Position numbers and translations under genes: made by a program
Notes under the pieces: generated by a model
What the model was told of the DNA's origin: nothing
Databases searched by the model: none
What the model saw: only the letters and a program-made list of their open reading frames with translations
Assembly: GCA_014642895.1 (NCBI GenBank)
Contig: BMJD01000013.1
Location: forward strand, 22,868 to 86,867
DNA: 64,000 nucleotides
Origin: Lentibacillus populi
GTDB taxonomy: Bacteria > Bacillota > Bacilli > Bacillales > Amphibacillaceae
Direction of reading: 5' to 3'
Shown here: piece by piece, positions 41,326 through 50,708 of the stretch
Layout: each line of letters begins with the position of its first letter
Position numbering within the stretch: the first letter of the stretch is position 1

Positions 41326-42678
41326 ATGAAAGAAACATTACAAAAACCTTGGCTGCTTGTTTTGACAATTGGCCTTGGTACATTGCTTAATCCATTAAAT
41401 TCATCAATGATATCTGTAGCATTAACCCGACTGCAGCACGAATTTTCTTTAACATTTGCTGATGCATCATGGCTGATTTCAATATTTTACCTTGCAAGCG
41501 CAGCCGCACAGCCTGTTATGGGGAAATTAAGTGATATGTTTGGCCCTAAACGATTATTTTTGACCGGATTAATCCTGGTAGCAGGTGCAGCGATATTGGC
41601 ACCATTTTCACCGAATTACCCGTTTCTGCTTGGGTGCCGTGCACTTATGGCGATTGGCAGCTCCACTTTATTTCCTAGCGGGATGAGCATGGTCCGGACA
41701 AATATTACAGAAGGGCAAGGAAAAGCATTAGCGGCCTTGTCTATTTTCGCATCCACTTCTGCTGCATTTGGACCTTCCATTGGTGGCTTTTTAATTGCCT
41801 CATGGGATTGGCAATCGATTTTTATTATTAATTTTCCTTTTATTGTGCTCTCTTTTGTAATGGCAATCTTTATTTTACCAGCGAAAGGGCAAGGAAAAAT
41901 CGAATTAAATCGCATTGACTTTAGCGGAATTGCCCTTTTTATCGTGGCAATGATCGGTTTAATATTATTCCTACTTTCCCTGGAAAACCAGGTTCATTGG
42001 TCGGCATTAATGGTCTTTTTATTGGCTGCAATCGGCTTTTACTTTTGTGAAAAAAATAAACGGGAACCTTTCATTGATCTCGTATCGTTAAAAAGAAATC
42101 CGAATGTAACCTTTGTTTATTTACAGTTCACCAGTATTAACCTGATTTATTATTGCTATTTCTTTGGATTTCCAACTTTTTTGCAACAGGTCCGTCATTA
42201 CAGTGAGGAACATACCGGTTTAATCATGCTTGCCTTGGCAGGTTTTAGTGTAATTGTTGCACCGGTTGCAGGCCGGATGATTGACCGGTATGGTTCGAAA
42301 TTACCGCTTGTTATCGGGGCTTTTCTGCTTTTGACAGGTACAGCACTGCTGCTCACATTCCAGCAAGACTCAACACTTTTATGGTTTATTGCCATAATGG
42401 CGGTGCTTGGCATGAGCAACGGATTCAATAACATATCGATGCAAACAGCCCTTTATGAACAAGTTAAACCGGAAGAAACCGGCTCAGCATCAGGCCTTTT
42501 CCAAACAAGCCGCTATCTAGGGTCGATTCTTTCATCCTGTTTGCTTGGCCTGGCATTTAACAGCCATTTGGATATAGAACATCTTCATATCATTGCGGGT
42601 GTGAGTCTTGTCTTCTGTATCCTGGTGATTGTGCTTGCACTGAGATTACCCGGACAAAAGCTTTTGCGCAGCCGCTGA
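41326..42678 (+). CDS. MFS transporter (drug-efflux type)
   Basis: 450 residues, 12 or more membrane segments. Motif A GKLSDMFGPKRLF after span 2, TSAAFGPSIGGFLI in span 5, second-half motif GRMIDRYGSK. ATG 41326 is used; GTG 41317 is part of the ribosome binding site AGGTGAT. Divergent from the padR operon and followed by a phased repeat tract. Substrate unknown. Confidence 0.87.
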   Translation: MKETLQKPWLLVLTIGLGTLLNPLNSSMISVALTRLQHEFSLTFADASWLISIFYLASAAAQPVMGKLSDMFGPKRLFLTGLILVAGAAILAPFSPNYPFLLGCRALMAIGSSTLFPSGMSMVRTNITEGQGKALAALSIFASTSAAFGPSIGGFLIASWDWQSIFIINFPFIVLSFVMAIFILPAKGQGKIELNRIDFSGIALFIVAMIGLILFLLSLENQVHWSALMVFLLAAIGFYFCEKNKREPFIDLVSLKRNPNVTFVYLQFTSINLIYYCYFFGFPTFLQQVRHYSEEHTGLIMLALAGFSVIVAPVAGRMIDRYGSKLPLVIGAFLLLTGTALLLTFQQDSTLLWFIAIMAVLGMSNGFNNISMQTALYEQVKPEETGSASGLFQTSRYLGSILSSCLLGLAFNSHLDIEHLHIIAGVSLVFCILVIVLALRLPGQKLLRSR

Positions 42679-42701
42679 TGATCAGAATGATGATCTTCCC
42701 T

Positions 42702-42901
42702 GATCAGGTTGGCTGCTTTTGATCGGGTTTCCCTCTCGGTCGATCGGGTTTTTCTCCCTTTTCGATCAGGTAGTCGATTAGCGGCTTTCCGCTTTCGATC
42801 GGCGAATTTCCGACTTTGATCAGCGGCTTTCAGACTTCGATCGGCGAATTTCTGCTTTCGATCAGCGAATTTCCACCTTCGATCGGTGACTTCAACTACT
42901 C
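42702..42901. repeat. Tract of about ten GATC-centred repeats with 21-bp period
   Basis: GATC occurs at 42702, 42721, 42742, 42764, 42797, 42818, 42839, 42860 and 42881 (and GATT at 42776): five successive steps are exactly 21 bp or within one base of it. Unit roughly GATCGGCGAATTTCCGACTTT; second-half variants alternate CGATCGGCGAATTTC and TGATCAGCG(A/G)(A/C)TTTC. No gene is supported here. Period equals two DNA helix turns. Confidence 0.75.
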
Positions 42902-42950
42902 TTCACGTGATCGACACCTTCCCGCCTTCACTCGGATAAAATCCCAACAA

Positions 42951-42991
42951 AAAGCCAGGCTAACGGGGTCACCCCCAGACAGCCTGGCTTT
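42951..42991. terminator. Bidirectional terminator
   Basis: AAAGCCAGGCT / AGCCTGGCTTT with a 19-nt loop containing GGGG/CCCC; between convergent transporter genes. Confidence 0.82.
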
Positions 42992-42994
42992 GTA

Positions 42995-44479
42995 TTAACC
43001 TCTTTCTGCAGCGAAATCCGGTTCTTCTTCCTGTGTTGTCCTTCCCCGTTTAATAAAAAAGGAAAGAATCAACGCCAGGACAGCAAATACAGTGGAAACC
43101 ATAAATGCATCATTAATCCCCTGTACTTGCGCCATGTTGGCAGCATGCAGCATTTCTTGTTTATTTGTGGGATCAAACCCGTTGGAAACAATAATGTCCT
43201 TTACACTATCTTTTGCCTGGGTGGTCATGACCGTTACCAAAAATGCTGTTCCAATAGCACCCGCTACCGCCCTGACTGTATTGACCATTGCAGTTCCATG
43301 CGGATGAAGCCGTTGTGGCAGCTGGTTGAGTCCGGCCGTCATGATCGGCATCATAATCATGGACATCCCAAACATGCGAATCGTGTAAATGATGATTAAA
43401 TACATATAGCTGGTTGAATCTGTTAAGTCTGTAAACAAATAAGTCGTTACAACCGTGATCGCCAACCCGAAAATCGCCAAAGGACGTGCACCGATTTTAT
43501 CAAATATTTTTCCCGTAATTGGTGACATAATCCCCATCACGATTGCCCCAGGCATCAGCATTAAGCCTGAATTCATCGGGGTAATATCCAGGATGTTCTG
43601 CAAATAAATCGGAATAAGCAGCATTGGGGCAAACATTGCTACCGTTAGCATAATGTTAATAACAGTCGTCAATGAGAATATCCCGCTTTTAAACACCCTG
43701 AAGTCCAGCATCGGTGTGTCGACGCGCAATTCCCGCCAAACGAACAACAAAAGCCCAACAAAGCCAACAATCAGTCCTGTAATAACCTCAGCACTTCCCC
43801 AACCTTTCGTCCCTGCAATACTAAAGCCATATAAAATACCGCCAAAACCGAGTGTTGATAAAACAATAGCCAAAATGTCAATATCCGGAAACGTTTGCTT
43901 TGTAACATTCTTCAAGAAAATCACTGCCAGAATAATCGTTAACACAGCTATCGGGAAAATAATGTAAAATAATACTCTCCACGAATAGTTTTGTACAACA
44001 AACCCTGATAATGTTGGTCCTACAGCAGGGGCGAAAATTATCGCAATACCAATTATACCCATGGCACCACCGCGTTTTTCAACAGGGAAAAGCGCCAAAA
44101 CGACTGTAGTCAGAAGCGGCATGATAATCCCGGCACCTATTGCCTGGATAACCCTTCCCGTCATTAAAATCGTAAATCCCGGTGCGACTCCACAGATTAA
44201 CGTACCGACTGCAAACAGGCTTATCGCGGTAATAAACAATTGCCTTGTTGAAAATTTCTCCATTAAAAAAGCAGTTATCGGGATGAGTACACCGTTAACT
44301 AGCATAAAACCGGTTGTTATCCATTGAGCTGTACTTTCACCTATTTCCAAATCTTCCATAATAGAAGGCAGGGCAACATTCATCAACGTTTGATTCAGGA
44401 GCGACACAAAGGCTCCTAAAATAATAACAGCCAAAATTGGCCCCTTTTTCACATTCGTTACAGTTGTTGAATCTGTCAT
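42995..44479 (-). CDS. DHA2 family (EmrB/QacA-type) multidrug MFS exporter
   Basis: 494 residues, 14 predicted spans. Motif D1-like LNQTLMNVALPSIMEDLEI, motif A-like VLIPITAFLMEKFSTRQLF, motif C GIAIIFAPAVGPTLSGFV. Preceded by the MarR gene (30 bp) on the same strand, so a self-regulated efflux operon. A second DHA2 gene of the same type is at 54786-56258. Confidence 0.9.
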   Translation of the reverse strand: MTDSTTVTNVKKGPILAVIILGAFVSLLNQTLMNVALPSIMEDLEIGESTAQWITTGFMLVNGVLIPITAFLMEKFSTRQLFITAISLFAVGTLICGVAPGFTILMTGRVIQAIGAGIIMPLLTTVVLALFPVEKRGGAMGIIGIAIIFAPAVGPTLSGFVVQNYSWRVLFYIIFPIAVLTIILAVIFLKNVTKQTFPDIDILAIVLSTLGFGGILYGFSIAGTKGWGSAEVITGLIVGFVGLLLFVWRELRVDTPMLDFRVFKSGIFSLTTVINIMLTVAMFAPMLLIPIYLQNILDITPMNSGLMLMPGAIVMGIMSPITGKIFDKIGARPLAIFGLAITVVTTYLFTDLTDSTSYMYLIIIYTIRMFGMSMIMMPIMTAGLNQLPQRLHPHGTAMVNTVRAVAGAIGTAFLVTVMTTQAKDSVKDIIVSNGFDPTNKQEMLHAANMAQVQGINDAFMVSTVFAVLALILSFFIKRGRTTQEEEPDFAAERG

Positions 44480-44509
44480 TCTTTCATTTCATCTCCTATT
44501 TCTACAAGT

Positions 44510-44950
44510 TCACTCTTTCATGTCGTTATTCTCAAAATTGGCTAAAAGTTTAGTAGCCGTGGTCTTGAACATCGCCAATTCCTCTTTGGAAATACCCGCA
44601 AAAAGCCTTTCCATAAATGCTTTTCGGGTAACATACAAATTTCTTAATATTTCTTGCCCGTTTTCCGTTATCGTTAAATAGACAACCCTGCGATCCTGAT
44701 CAGTCCGGTTTCTTTCAATGTATCCTCCATCAACAAGTTTATCGGTAATACCTGTCAATCCACCTGTTGTAATAGAAAGAACCCTGGCCAATTCTGATGC
44801 GCGCTGCTGTCCATCACGATGTAATTTGTAAAGCACGAGTACTTCAGATCGTGAAAATCCCAATTTTGTATGTTTCTTCCACTGACCAGGCAATTTTCTT
44901 ATGATCTTTCTAAAGATATCTTCCAGCTCAAGGAAATCTTCTTCAATCAT
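44510..44950 (-). CDS. MarR family regulator of the efflux operon
   Basis: 146 residues: LGFSRSEVLVLYKLHRDGQQ, helix-turn-helix RASELARVLSITTGGLTGIT, wing GGYIERNRTDQDRRVVYLTI. First gene of the operon with the DHA2 exporter; probably represses it until a toxic ligand binds. Confidence 0.87.
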   Translation of the reverse strand: MIEEDFLELEDIFRKIIRKLPGQWKKHTKLGFSRSEVLVLYKLHRDGQQRASELARVLSITTGGLTGITDKLVDGGYIERNRTDQDRRVVYLTITENGQEILRNLYVTRKAFMERLFAGISKEELAMFKTTATKLLANFENNDMKE

Positions 44951-45084
44951 GCGACTCCACCCCTTGCAACGGGTTAGTTAATTGATAAGTATCTTACTAC
45001 TAAACATTTTCATAACAGAAACAAATTATACGCGCATACCATATACCTGTCAATACCTTTTTGGGCATTCATCTAAAAATAAAA

Positions 45085-45136
45085 TGAACCTTCATTCAGT
45101 AGGGTTTCCCTTCCTCCCCTACTGAATGAAGGTTCA
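45085..45136. repeat. Perfect 20-bp inverted repeat in a divergent intergenic region
   Basis: TGAACCTTCATTCAGTAGGG and its exact complement separated by 12 bp (TTTCCCTTCCTC). It lies 135 bp upstream of marR (minus) and 118 bp upstream of the peptide transporter (plus), where a terminator has no obvious gene to serve. Confidence 0.75.
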
Positions 45137-45253
45137 CCTTACGAAAATGTATTACTGACTATTCAACTTATTTTCTCCATTTAAACTAATAAATAACTTT
45201 TCAAATTTATAAATGCATAGTATAATGATCATGTCATACAAGGAGGCTACAAC

Positions 45254-46741
45254 ATGTCATCAAATAATCAAAATATTCAAGACATTCCGCAGAAGGGTTT
45301 CTTTGGACATCCAAAGGGATTATCTACGCTATTCTTCACGGAATTTTGGGAACGTTTTTCTTACTATGGGATGCGTGCCATTCTATTATTTTATATGTAC
45401 TACGAACTGTCAAAAGGCGGTCTCGGGATTGATCAGGGAACTGCCGCTTCGATTATGGCGGTTTACGGATCACTTGTATACATGTCTGGGATTATTGGCG
45501 GCTGGATTGCTGACCGGTTATTAGGAAGCGCTCGGACAACCTTTTATGGCGGCGTTTTAATCATGTTCGGTCATATTGTTCTTTCCTTTCCTGGAAGTTT
45601 AACAGGATTGTTCGTTTCGATGGGCTTGATTGTTATTGGTACAGGCTTATTGAAACCGAATGTATCCAATATTGTCGGTGATTTATACAGCAAGGAAGAC
45701 TACCGTCGTGATTCTGGTTTCAGTATTTTTTATATGGGGATTAACTTAGGTGGATTACTTGCTCCATTAATTGTCGGAACCGTCGGACAGGAATATAACT
45801 TCCATCTTGGATTTAGCTTGGCGGCCATTGGAATGTTTATCGGTCTCGTCGTTTTCATTTTTACCAAGGGCAAATATTTGGGACCAGCTGGTTCAAACGT
45901 TCCAAATCCACTTACGGCAGCAGAACGTAAAAAGGTATTCAGCCGCTTTGGCATTGGTGCTATTATCGTAATTATATTGGGGGCTATCACAATTCCGACC
46001 GGGATCTTAACAATAAATGGATTTACCATGATTGTTAGTATTCTTGGAATTATCATTCCTGCTGTTTATTTTATCGTGATGTACCGGAGTCCACGAACAA
46101 CCGAAGTGGAACGCTCACGTCTCTTGGCTTATATACCAATGTTTGTGGCAGCCATGATGTTCTGGGCGATTCAGGAACAAGGCTCGATTATTTTAGCGCG
46201 ATATGCAGATCAGCGGACATTGCTGGACTTCGCCGGTATTGAAATTCAATCATCCTGGTTCCAGTCATTGAATCCACTATTTATCGTTTTACTGGCACCT
46301 GTATTTGCATGGCTTTGGGTTAAACTGGGAAACAAACAACCATCAACACCGAAAAAATTCTCAGTTGGCTTATTTTTTGCAGGGCTTTCCTTTATTGTTA
46401 TGATTATCCCTGCGATTGTTAACGGCACGGATACACTCGTTAATCCATTATGGCTCGTGCTTAGCTTCTTCCTGGTCGTTTTAGGTGAACTATGTTTATC
46501 ACCTGTCGGATTATCCGCAACAACAAAGCTTGCACCTGCTGCCTTTTCAGCACAAACGATGGGTCTATGGTTCCTGTCTAATGCATCGGCACAAGCAATT
46601 AATGCGCAAGTCGTAAAATTATATTCGTTTGATACAGAAATTTTGTATTTTGGGGTAATCGGTGGCATTTCTATTTTACTTGGTTTACTTCTATTTTTGT
46701 CATCGAAAAAAATTCATCAATTCATGCGAGGTATTGATTAA
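45254..46741 (+). CDS. dtpT: POT family proton-dependent di/tripeptide transporter
   Basis: 495 residues, 12-14 spans. ExxER motif in FFTEFWERFSYYGMRAIL, motif GGWIADRLLG, and FSIFYMGINLGGLLAPLI, all typical of POT/PTR transporters that import di- and tripeptides with protons. AAGGAGGC precedes the ATG by 7 bp. With two Xaa-Pro peptidases and a former Opp system in the window, peptide use looks important for this organism. Confidence 0.92.
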   Translation: MSSNNQNIQDIPQKGFFGHPKGLSTLFFTEFWERFSYYGMRAILLFYMYYELSKGGLGIDQGTAASIMAVYGSLVYMSGIIGGWIADRLLGSARTTFYGGVLIMFGHIVLSFPGSLTGLFVSMGLIVIGTGLLKPNVSNIVGDLYSKEDYRRDSGFSIFYMGINLGGLLAPLIVGTVGQEYNFHLGFSLAAIGMFIGLVVFIFTKGKYLGPAGSNVPNPLTAAERKKVFSRFGIGAIIVIILGAITIPTGILTINGFTMIVSILGIIIPAVYFIVMYRSPRTTEVERSRLLAYIPMFVAAMMFWAIQEQGSIILARYADQRTLLDFAGIEIQSSWFQSLNPLFIVLLAPVFAWLWVKLGNKQPSTPKKFSVGLFFAGLSFIVMIIPAIVNGTDTLVNPLWLVLSFFLVVLGELCLSPVGLSATTKLAPAAFSAQTMGLWFLSNASAQAINAQVVKLYSFDTEILYFGVIGGISILLGLLLFLSSKKIHQFMRGID

Positions 46742-46828
46742 ACAACAATATTTTTTAAAATTAGTAGGTGACAGACTGAGATTCTTTTGTTATGATTACG
46801 ATAACAAGCAAGTTTCATAGTAATTCCA

Positions 46829-46931
46829 CTACTAGGGGTGCTCAGAAACCGTGAGCTGAGAGGGAAGCCGGATTAGCTTTCCGACTCTTATGGACCTGAT
46901 CTGGTTAATACCAGCGGAGGGAAGTAGTCTG
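46829..46931 (+). promoter_or_regulatory. TPP (THI-box) riboswitch upstream of thiW
   Basis: Conserved parts visible: CTAGGGGTGC, GCTGAGAGG, ACCTGATCTGGTTAATACC and AGCGGAGGGAAGT. Followed 28 bp later by an intrinsic terminator, so control is by premature termination. Confidence 0.95.
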
Positions 46932-46959
46932 TGATCATCACACGTAAACTTTTCCCATT

Positions 46960-46996
46960 AAAAAGCTAGGTCCTTTATCCATGGATCTAGCTTTTT
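46960..46996 (+). terminator. Riboswitch-controlled terminator
   Basis: AAAAAGCTAG / CTAGCTTTTT with further GTCC/GGAT pairing, T-run CTTTTTC at the end; lies between the TPP aptamer and the thiW ribosome binding site. Confidence 0.8.
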
Positions 46997-47023
46997 CATA
47001 TTATAACGGAAAGGAGGAAATAA

Positions 47024-47512
47024 ATGAATCGGACACGTTTATTAACGACGATGGCTGTTTTTGTAGCCATAGGAACGATTGGGGCACAAATCCTATGGTT
47101 TCCTGCAGGTATTGCAAAAGCCTACCCTGTACAACATGCGGTCAACGTCATGGCAGCAGTGATGCTTGGTCCAGCTCCTGCCGTTATAATTGCCTTTATG
47201 ATTGGGCTACTCCGTAATTTGCTTGGGTTTGGCACAATCCTTGCATTTCCCGGCGGAATGATTGGCGCTTTTTTGGCAGGATATCTGTACAAAAGCTTTG
47301 GCAAAAAAATATATGCTGCACTTGGCGAATTCATTGGAACCGGAGTTTTAGGCTCTTTATTCGCTGTACCGTTGGCTAACCTTTTAATGGGAAATTCAGT
47401 TGGAGCATTATTTTTCTTCCCATCATTTCTTGCCAGCAGTGGAGCAGGAGCATTAATCGGTTGGCTAATAGTGATACGATTGAAACAACGTAGTTTATTA
47501 CAAAATATTTAA
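47024..47512 (+). CDS. thiW: ThiW, thiazole-precursor ECF transporter S component
   Basis: 162 residues, about five membrane segments; AVFVAIGTIGAQILWFPAGI, PVQHAVNVMAAVMLGPAPAV, GNSVGALFFFPSFLAS are typical of ThiW. It lets an ECF energising module import hydroxyethylthiazole. AAGGAGG precedes ATG. Preceded by one TPP riboswitch and followed by a second that serves the next operon. Confidence 0.92.
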   Translation: MNRTRLLTTMAVFVAIGTIGAQILWFPAGIAKAYPVQHAVNVMAAVMLGPAPAVIIAFMIGLLRNLLGFGTILAFPGGMIGAFLAGYLYKSFGKKIYAALGEFIGTGVLGSLFAVPLANLLMGNSVGALFFFPSFLASSGAGALIGWLIVIRLKQRSLLQNI

Positions 47513-47523
47513 TATATCGGAAC

Positions 47524-47613
47524 TGCTAGGGGCGCCTATATGGCTGAGAAAAGAAAATGATTCTTAGTCCCTTGGAACCTGATCTGGTTAATACCAGCGG
47601 AGGGAAGTAGTCG
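47524..47613 (+). promoter_or_regulatory. TPP (THI-box) riboswitch upstream of tenA-thiD-thiM-thiE
   Basis: CTAGGGGCGCC, GGCTGAGAA, ACCTGATCTGGTTAATACC and AGCGGAGGGAAGT. No T-run terminator follows; instead GCCTC (47650-47654) can pair with GAGGC (47677-47681) that contains the tenA ribosome binding site, suggesting translational control. Confidence 0.95.
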
Positions 47614-47687
47614 AGGATGTAAATACCTTTCTATGATTCTTCCTTTCTAGCCTCTAGTAGCTTCCTAAAATCCAGGGAGGCATAATA

Positions 47688-48377
47688 ATGACTTTTTCTC
47701 AAGATCTCAGGGACGAAAACAGTGATATTTTTCAAGCAATATTTACCCATCCGTTTGTACAGGGAATCGGTAAAGGAAATGTCCCAAAAGAAGCATTGGA
47801 ACATTACATTAAAGCAGACTTTGAATACCTTAATGCATTTATACAAATCTACGGAATGGCAATTTCCAAATCCAATGATCGGAGGGATATGGCCTTTTTT
47901 AACGACCAAATTCAATTTGTTTTGCACAGTGAAGTCCATCCACACCACAACTTTTGCGAATCAATCGGGGTTAACTATGATGAACTTCAAGGATATGCCT
48001 TGCCACCTACTGCTGATCATTACGTTAAACATATGATGTATCATGCACAGACGGGTACGCTGGCAGAAATAATTTGTGCTCTGCTTCCTTGCCCTTGGAC
48101 TTATTTGGAAATCGGGAAGGAATTGATGAAAACCTACAAACCAGCAGATGATCATCCCTTTTATAAGTGGATTCGTTTCTATGCGGACGAAAGTGTGGAA
48201 AAAATTACGACGACAATGCGTAATCGTTTGGATGAACTAGCCACGGAAGCCTCTATAATGGAACAAAAACGTATGAAAGAAGCTTTCCGCAAAAGCTGTC
48301 AACTGGAATGGTCTTTTTGGGAAATGGCTTACACCCGTGAAGAATGGCCTGATGCAAAGCTGGTGGGAAGCCGATGA
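47688..48377 (+). CDS. tenA: TenA, thiaminase II / aminopyrimidine aminohydrolase
   Basis: 229 residues: FVQGIGKGNVPKEALEHYIK, then the active-site region AEIICALLPCPWTYLEIGKE with the catalytic Cys, and ending ELEWSFWEMAY-like CQLEWSFWEMAYTREEWP. Hydrolyses degraded thiamin pyrimidines to salvage HMP. First gene of a thiamin operon; 4-bp overlap with thiD. Confidence 0.93.
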   Translation: MTFSQDLRDENSDIFQAIFTHPFVQGIGKGNVPKEALEHYIKADFEYLNAFIQIYGMAISKSNDRRDMAFFNDQIQFVLHSEVHPHHNFCESIGVNYDELQGYALPPTADHYVKHMMYHAQTGTLAEIICALLPCPWTYLEIGKELMKTYKPADDHPFYKWIRFYADESVEKITTTMRNRLDELATEASIMEQKRMKEAFRKSCQLEWSFWEMAYTREEWPDAKLVGSR

Positions 48378-49180
48378 ACCAAATACCATGCGCCTTAACC
48401 ATTGCTGGGACGGATCCAAGTGGCGGTGCTGGCATCCAGGCTGATTTAAAAACGTTTCAGGAATTTACGTGTTATGGAATGTCTATCATTACATCGGTTG
48501 TAGCTCAGAACACAACCGGTGTCCAAGACGTTCATCATATCCCGATTAACATGATAGAAAAACAGCTGGATTCTGTTATTTCTGATATACCCTTTCAAGC
48601 GTATAAGACAGGGATGATAGCCAATATTGACATGATGGAAGTCATCGTTCAAAAAATCACACCCTTAAACGTGCCATATATCATGGATCCGGTAATGGTC
48701 GCGACAAGCGGTGATTCGTTAATTGCTGAAGAAGCCAGAAACTTTTTACGTGAACAGCTTCTGCCGCTCGCTGCACTGGTTACCCCGAATGTTCCGGAAG
48801 CAGAATACATCACAGGGGAATCTATTAAGACCGTGAATGATTTACAGCAGGCTGCCGAACAAATCGTAGTTAAGCATGGTGCTGGTGCAGCCCTTGTTAA
48901 AGGTGGTCATCTTGATGGTGAGGCAATTGACATTTTATATGACGGAAACAAGATGCACCGTTTTTCCTCAGAACGAATTGATACAAACAACACACACGGA
49001 ACAGGCTGTACCTATTCCGCATCCATAACAGCTTTATTAAGCAAAGGAATACCATTGCCTGCAGCAGTAAAACAGGCAAAAGACTATGTAACCGCCGCAA
49101 TCCGTCATTCCTTTTCCATCGGCAAAGGCAATGGTCCAACAAATCACTGGGCAACACGGCCCGAGGAGGTAAAGCAATGA
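48374..49180 (+). CDS. thiD: ThiD, hydroxymethylpyrimidine (phosphate) kinase
   Basis: 268 residues: ALTIAGTDPSGGAGIQADLK at the start, MDPVMVATSGDSLI, LVTPNVPEAEYITG, and the anion-hole TNNTHGTGCTYSASITALL. Phosphorylates HMP twice. Overlaps thiM by 4 bp. Confidence 0.94.
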   Translation: MNQIPCALTIAGTDPSGGAGIQADLKTFQEFTCYGMSIITSVVAQNTTGVQDVHHIPINMIEKQLDSVISDIPFQAYKTGMIANIDMMEVIVQKITPLNVPYIMDPVMVATSGDSLIAEEARNFLREQLLPLAALVTPNVPEAEYITGESIKTVNDLQQAAEQIVVKHGAGAALVKGGHLDGEAIDILYDGNKMHRFSSERIDTNNTHGTGCTYSASITALLSKGIPLPAAVKQAKDYVTAAIRHSFSIGKGNGPTNHWATRPEEVKQ

Positions 49181-49950
49181 ACAGAAACGTCATTCGGGAA
49201 GTCAGGGAAAAGAGCCCACTGATCCACCATTTAACAAACCAGGTTGTTATGAACTTTACCGCTAACGGTTTATTATCCTTTGGCGGTATTCCAGCGATGG
49301 CAAATGCTGTAGAAGAAGCATATGACATGGCGATGAATGCAAATGGGTTACTTATTAACATTGGCACCATTACACCGTTGGAAGTAAAGGCTATGATTGC
49401 CGCTGGTAAGGCTGCTAATGAAAAAGGAATACCGGTAGTACTTGATCCAGTCGGTGTCGCGTCAACACCATTTCGGGATACTGCTGTAAAACAGGTTCTT
49501 CATGAAGTCAAACCAGCTGTCATCAAAGGTAATGCTGGGGAGATGGCTTATCTTGCCGGAATTCCCTGGGAAACGAAAGGCCCGGACTCTGTTGGTGAAG
49601 GGAATAGTGCAGAGGTTGCCGAAAAAGTTGCCGCTATCTATGATACAGCAGCGGTTGTAACGGGTAAAGTGGATATGTTTTGTATCGGTAACGATTTGGG
49701 CGAAAACACGACTGGACACCCATTTCTCACTAAAATTACGGGGGCTGGATGTTTACTTGGCTCTATTCTGGCAGCGTGCCTGACAACAGACCAGCCGTTG
49801 AAACAACAAATAAACACGGCATTGTCATTTTACGGGGCAGCGGCAGAATATGCTGCCTGCTTACCTGATGTAAGCGGGCCTGGAACCTTTTTACCTTGTT
49901 TCATTGATGCCTTATCATTAGATGTCGGTAAGTTGGAGGTGCATGAATGA
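49177..49950 (+). CDS. thiM: ThiM, hydroxyethylthiazole kinase
   Basis: 257 residues: SPLIHHLTNQVVMNFTANGL, IPVVLDPVGVASTPFR, VIKGNAGEMAYLAG, and catalytic ITGAGCLLGSILAACL. Phosphorylates the thiazole alcohol imported via ThiW. Overlaps thiE by 4 bp. Confidence 0.94.
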   Translation: MNRNVIREVREKSPLIHHLTNQVVMNFTANGLLSFGGIPAMANAVEEAYDMAMNANGLLINIGTITPLEVKAMIAAGKAANEKGIPVVLDPVGVASTPFRDTAVKQVLHEVKPAVIKGNAGEMAYLAGIPWETKGPDSVGEGNSAEVAEKVAAIYDTAAVVTGKVDMFCIGNDLGENTTGHPFLTKITGAGCLLGSILAACLTTDQPLKQQINTALSFYGAAAEYAACLPDVSGPGTFLPCFIDALSLDVGKLEVHE

Positions 49951-50573
49951 ATACCAGGTTTTCAAGCGGGCAGTTAAGAAAATACTTTATCATGGGCAGT
50001 CAAAATTGCCATCACGATCCTTTGCAACTCCTTGAGTCAGCTCTCTCTGCCGGAATTACCTCCTTTCAATTTCGTGAAAAAGGAGAAGGATCTTTAACCG
50101 GAAATGATAAACTTGTTTTAGGTCGAAAAATGCGAGCGATTTGTGCCCGTTATGGCGTCCCATTTATTGTAAATGATGATATAGAACTAGTTGAACCACT
50201 TAAGGCTGACGGAATTCACGTTGGGCAAAATGATGTACCGATTAACGAACTGCGTCAGCTTTTTCCCGATAAAGTAATTGGGCTTTCTGTTTCGAATAAA
50301 AATGAGCTTGCAAACAGCCCAATCCAACTGACCGACTATCTTGGTGCAGGCCCGGTTTTCAACACAACAACAAAATCCGATGCGAAACAAGCTGTCGGGA
50401 TTGAATGGATTAAAGCAATAAGAAACGAATACCCTGATCTCCCCATTGTCGGAATTGGCGGCATCACGATTAATAATGCGGCATCTGTACTAGAGGCCGG
50501 TGCCAATGGTGTTGCTGTTATTTCAGCTATTACGAAAGCAAAGGATATAACGGAAGCAGTTCAGTATTTATAA
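49947..50573 (+). CDS. thiE: ThiE, thiamin-phosphate synthase
   Basis: 208 residues: QFREKGEGSLTG, PFIVNDDIELVEPLKADGIH, VGQNDVPINELR, YLGAGPVFNTTTKSDAKQAV, VGIGGITINNAASVLEAGAN. Joins HMP-PP and thiazole phosphate. Last gene of the operon. Confidence 0.94.
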   Translation: MNTRFSSGQLRKYFIMGSQNCHHDPLQLLESALSAGITSFQFREKGEGSLTGNDKLVLGRKMRAICARYGVPFIVNDDIELVEPLKADGIHVGQNDVPINELRQLFPDKVIGLSVSNKNELANSPIQLTDYLGAGPVFNTTTKSDAKQAVGIEWIKAIRNEYPDLPIVGIGGITINNAASVLEAGANGVAVISAITKAKDITEAVQYL

Positions 50574-50635
50574 TTATGGACAAGAACTGTTTTCGTCGTA
50601 CTCTTCAAAACTAATATCGCTGGGAATAGTAAAAT

Positions 50636-50670
50636 AGGTGGCATGGTGAAAAAACTTTCGCCTGCCACCT
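50636..50670. terminator. Hairpin after thiE
   Basis: AGGTGGCA / TGCCACCT around a 19-nt loop, between the convergent thiE and merR genes; T-run weak (ACTTCGTTTCG). Confidence 0.5.
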
Positions 50671-50708
50671 ACTTCGTTTCGTATACGATTATCGTAGTGA
50701 ATAAAGGT

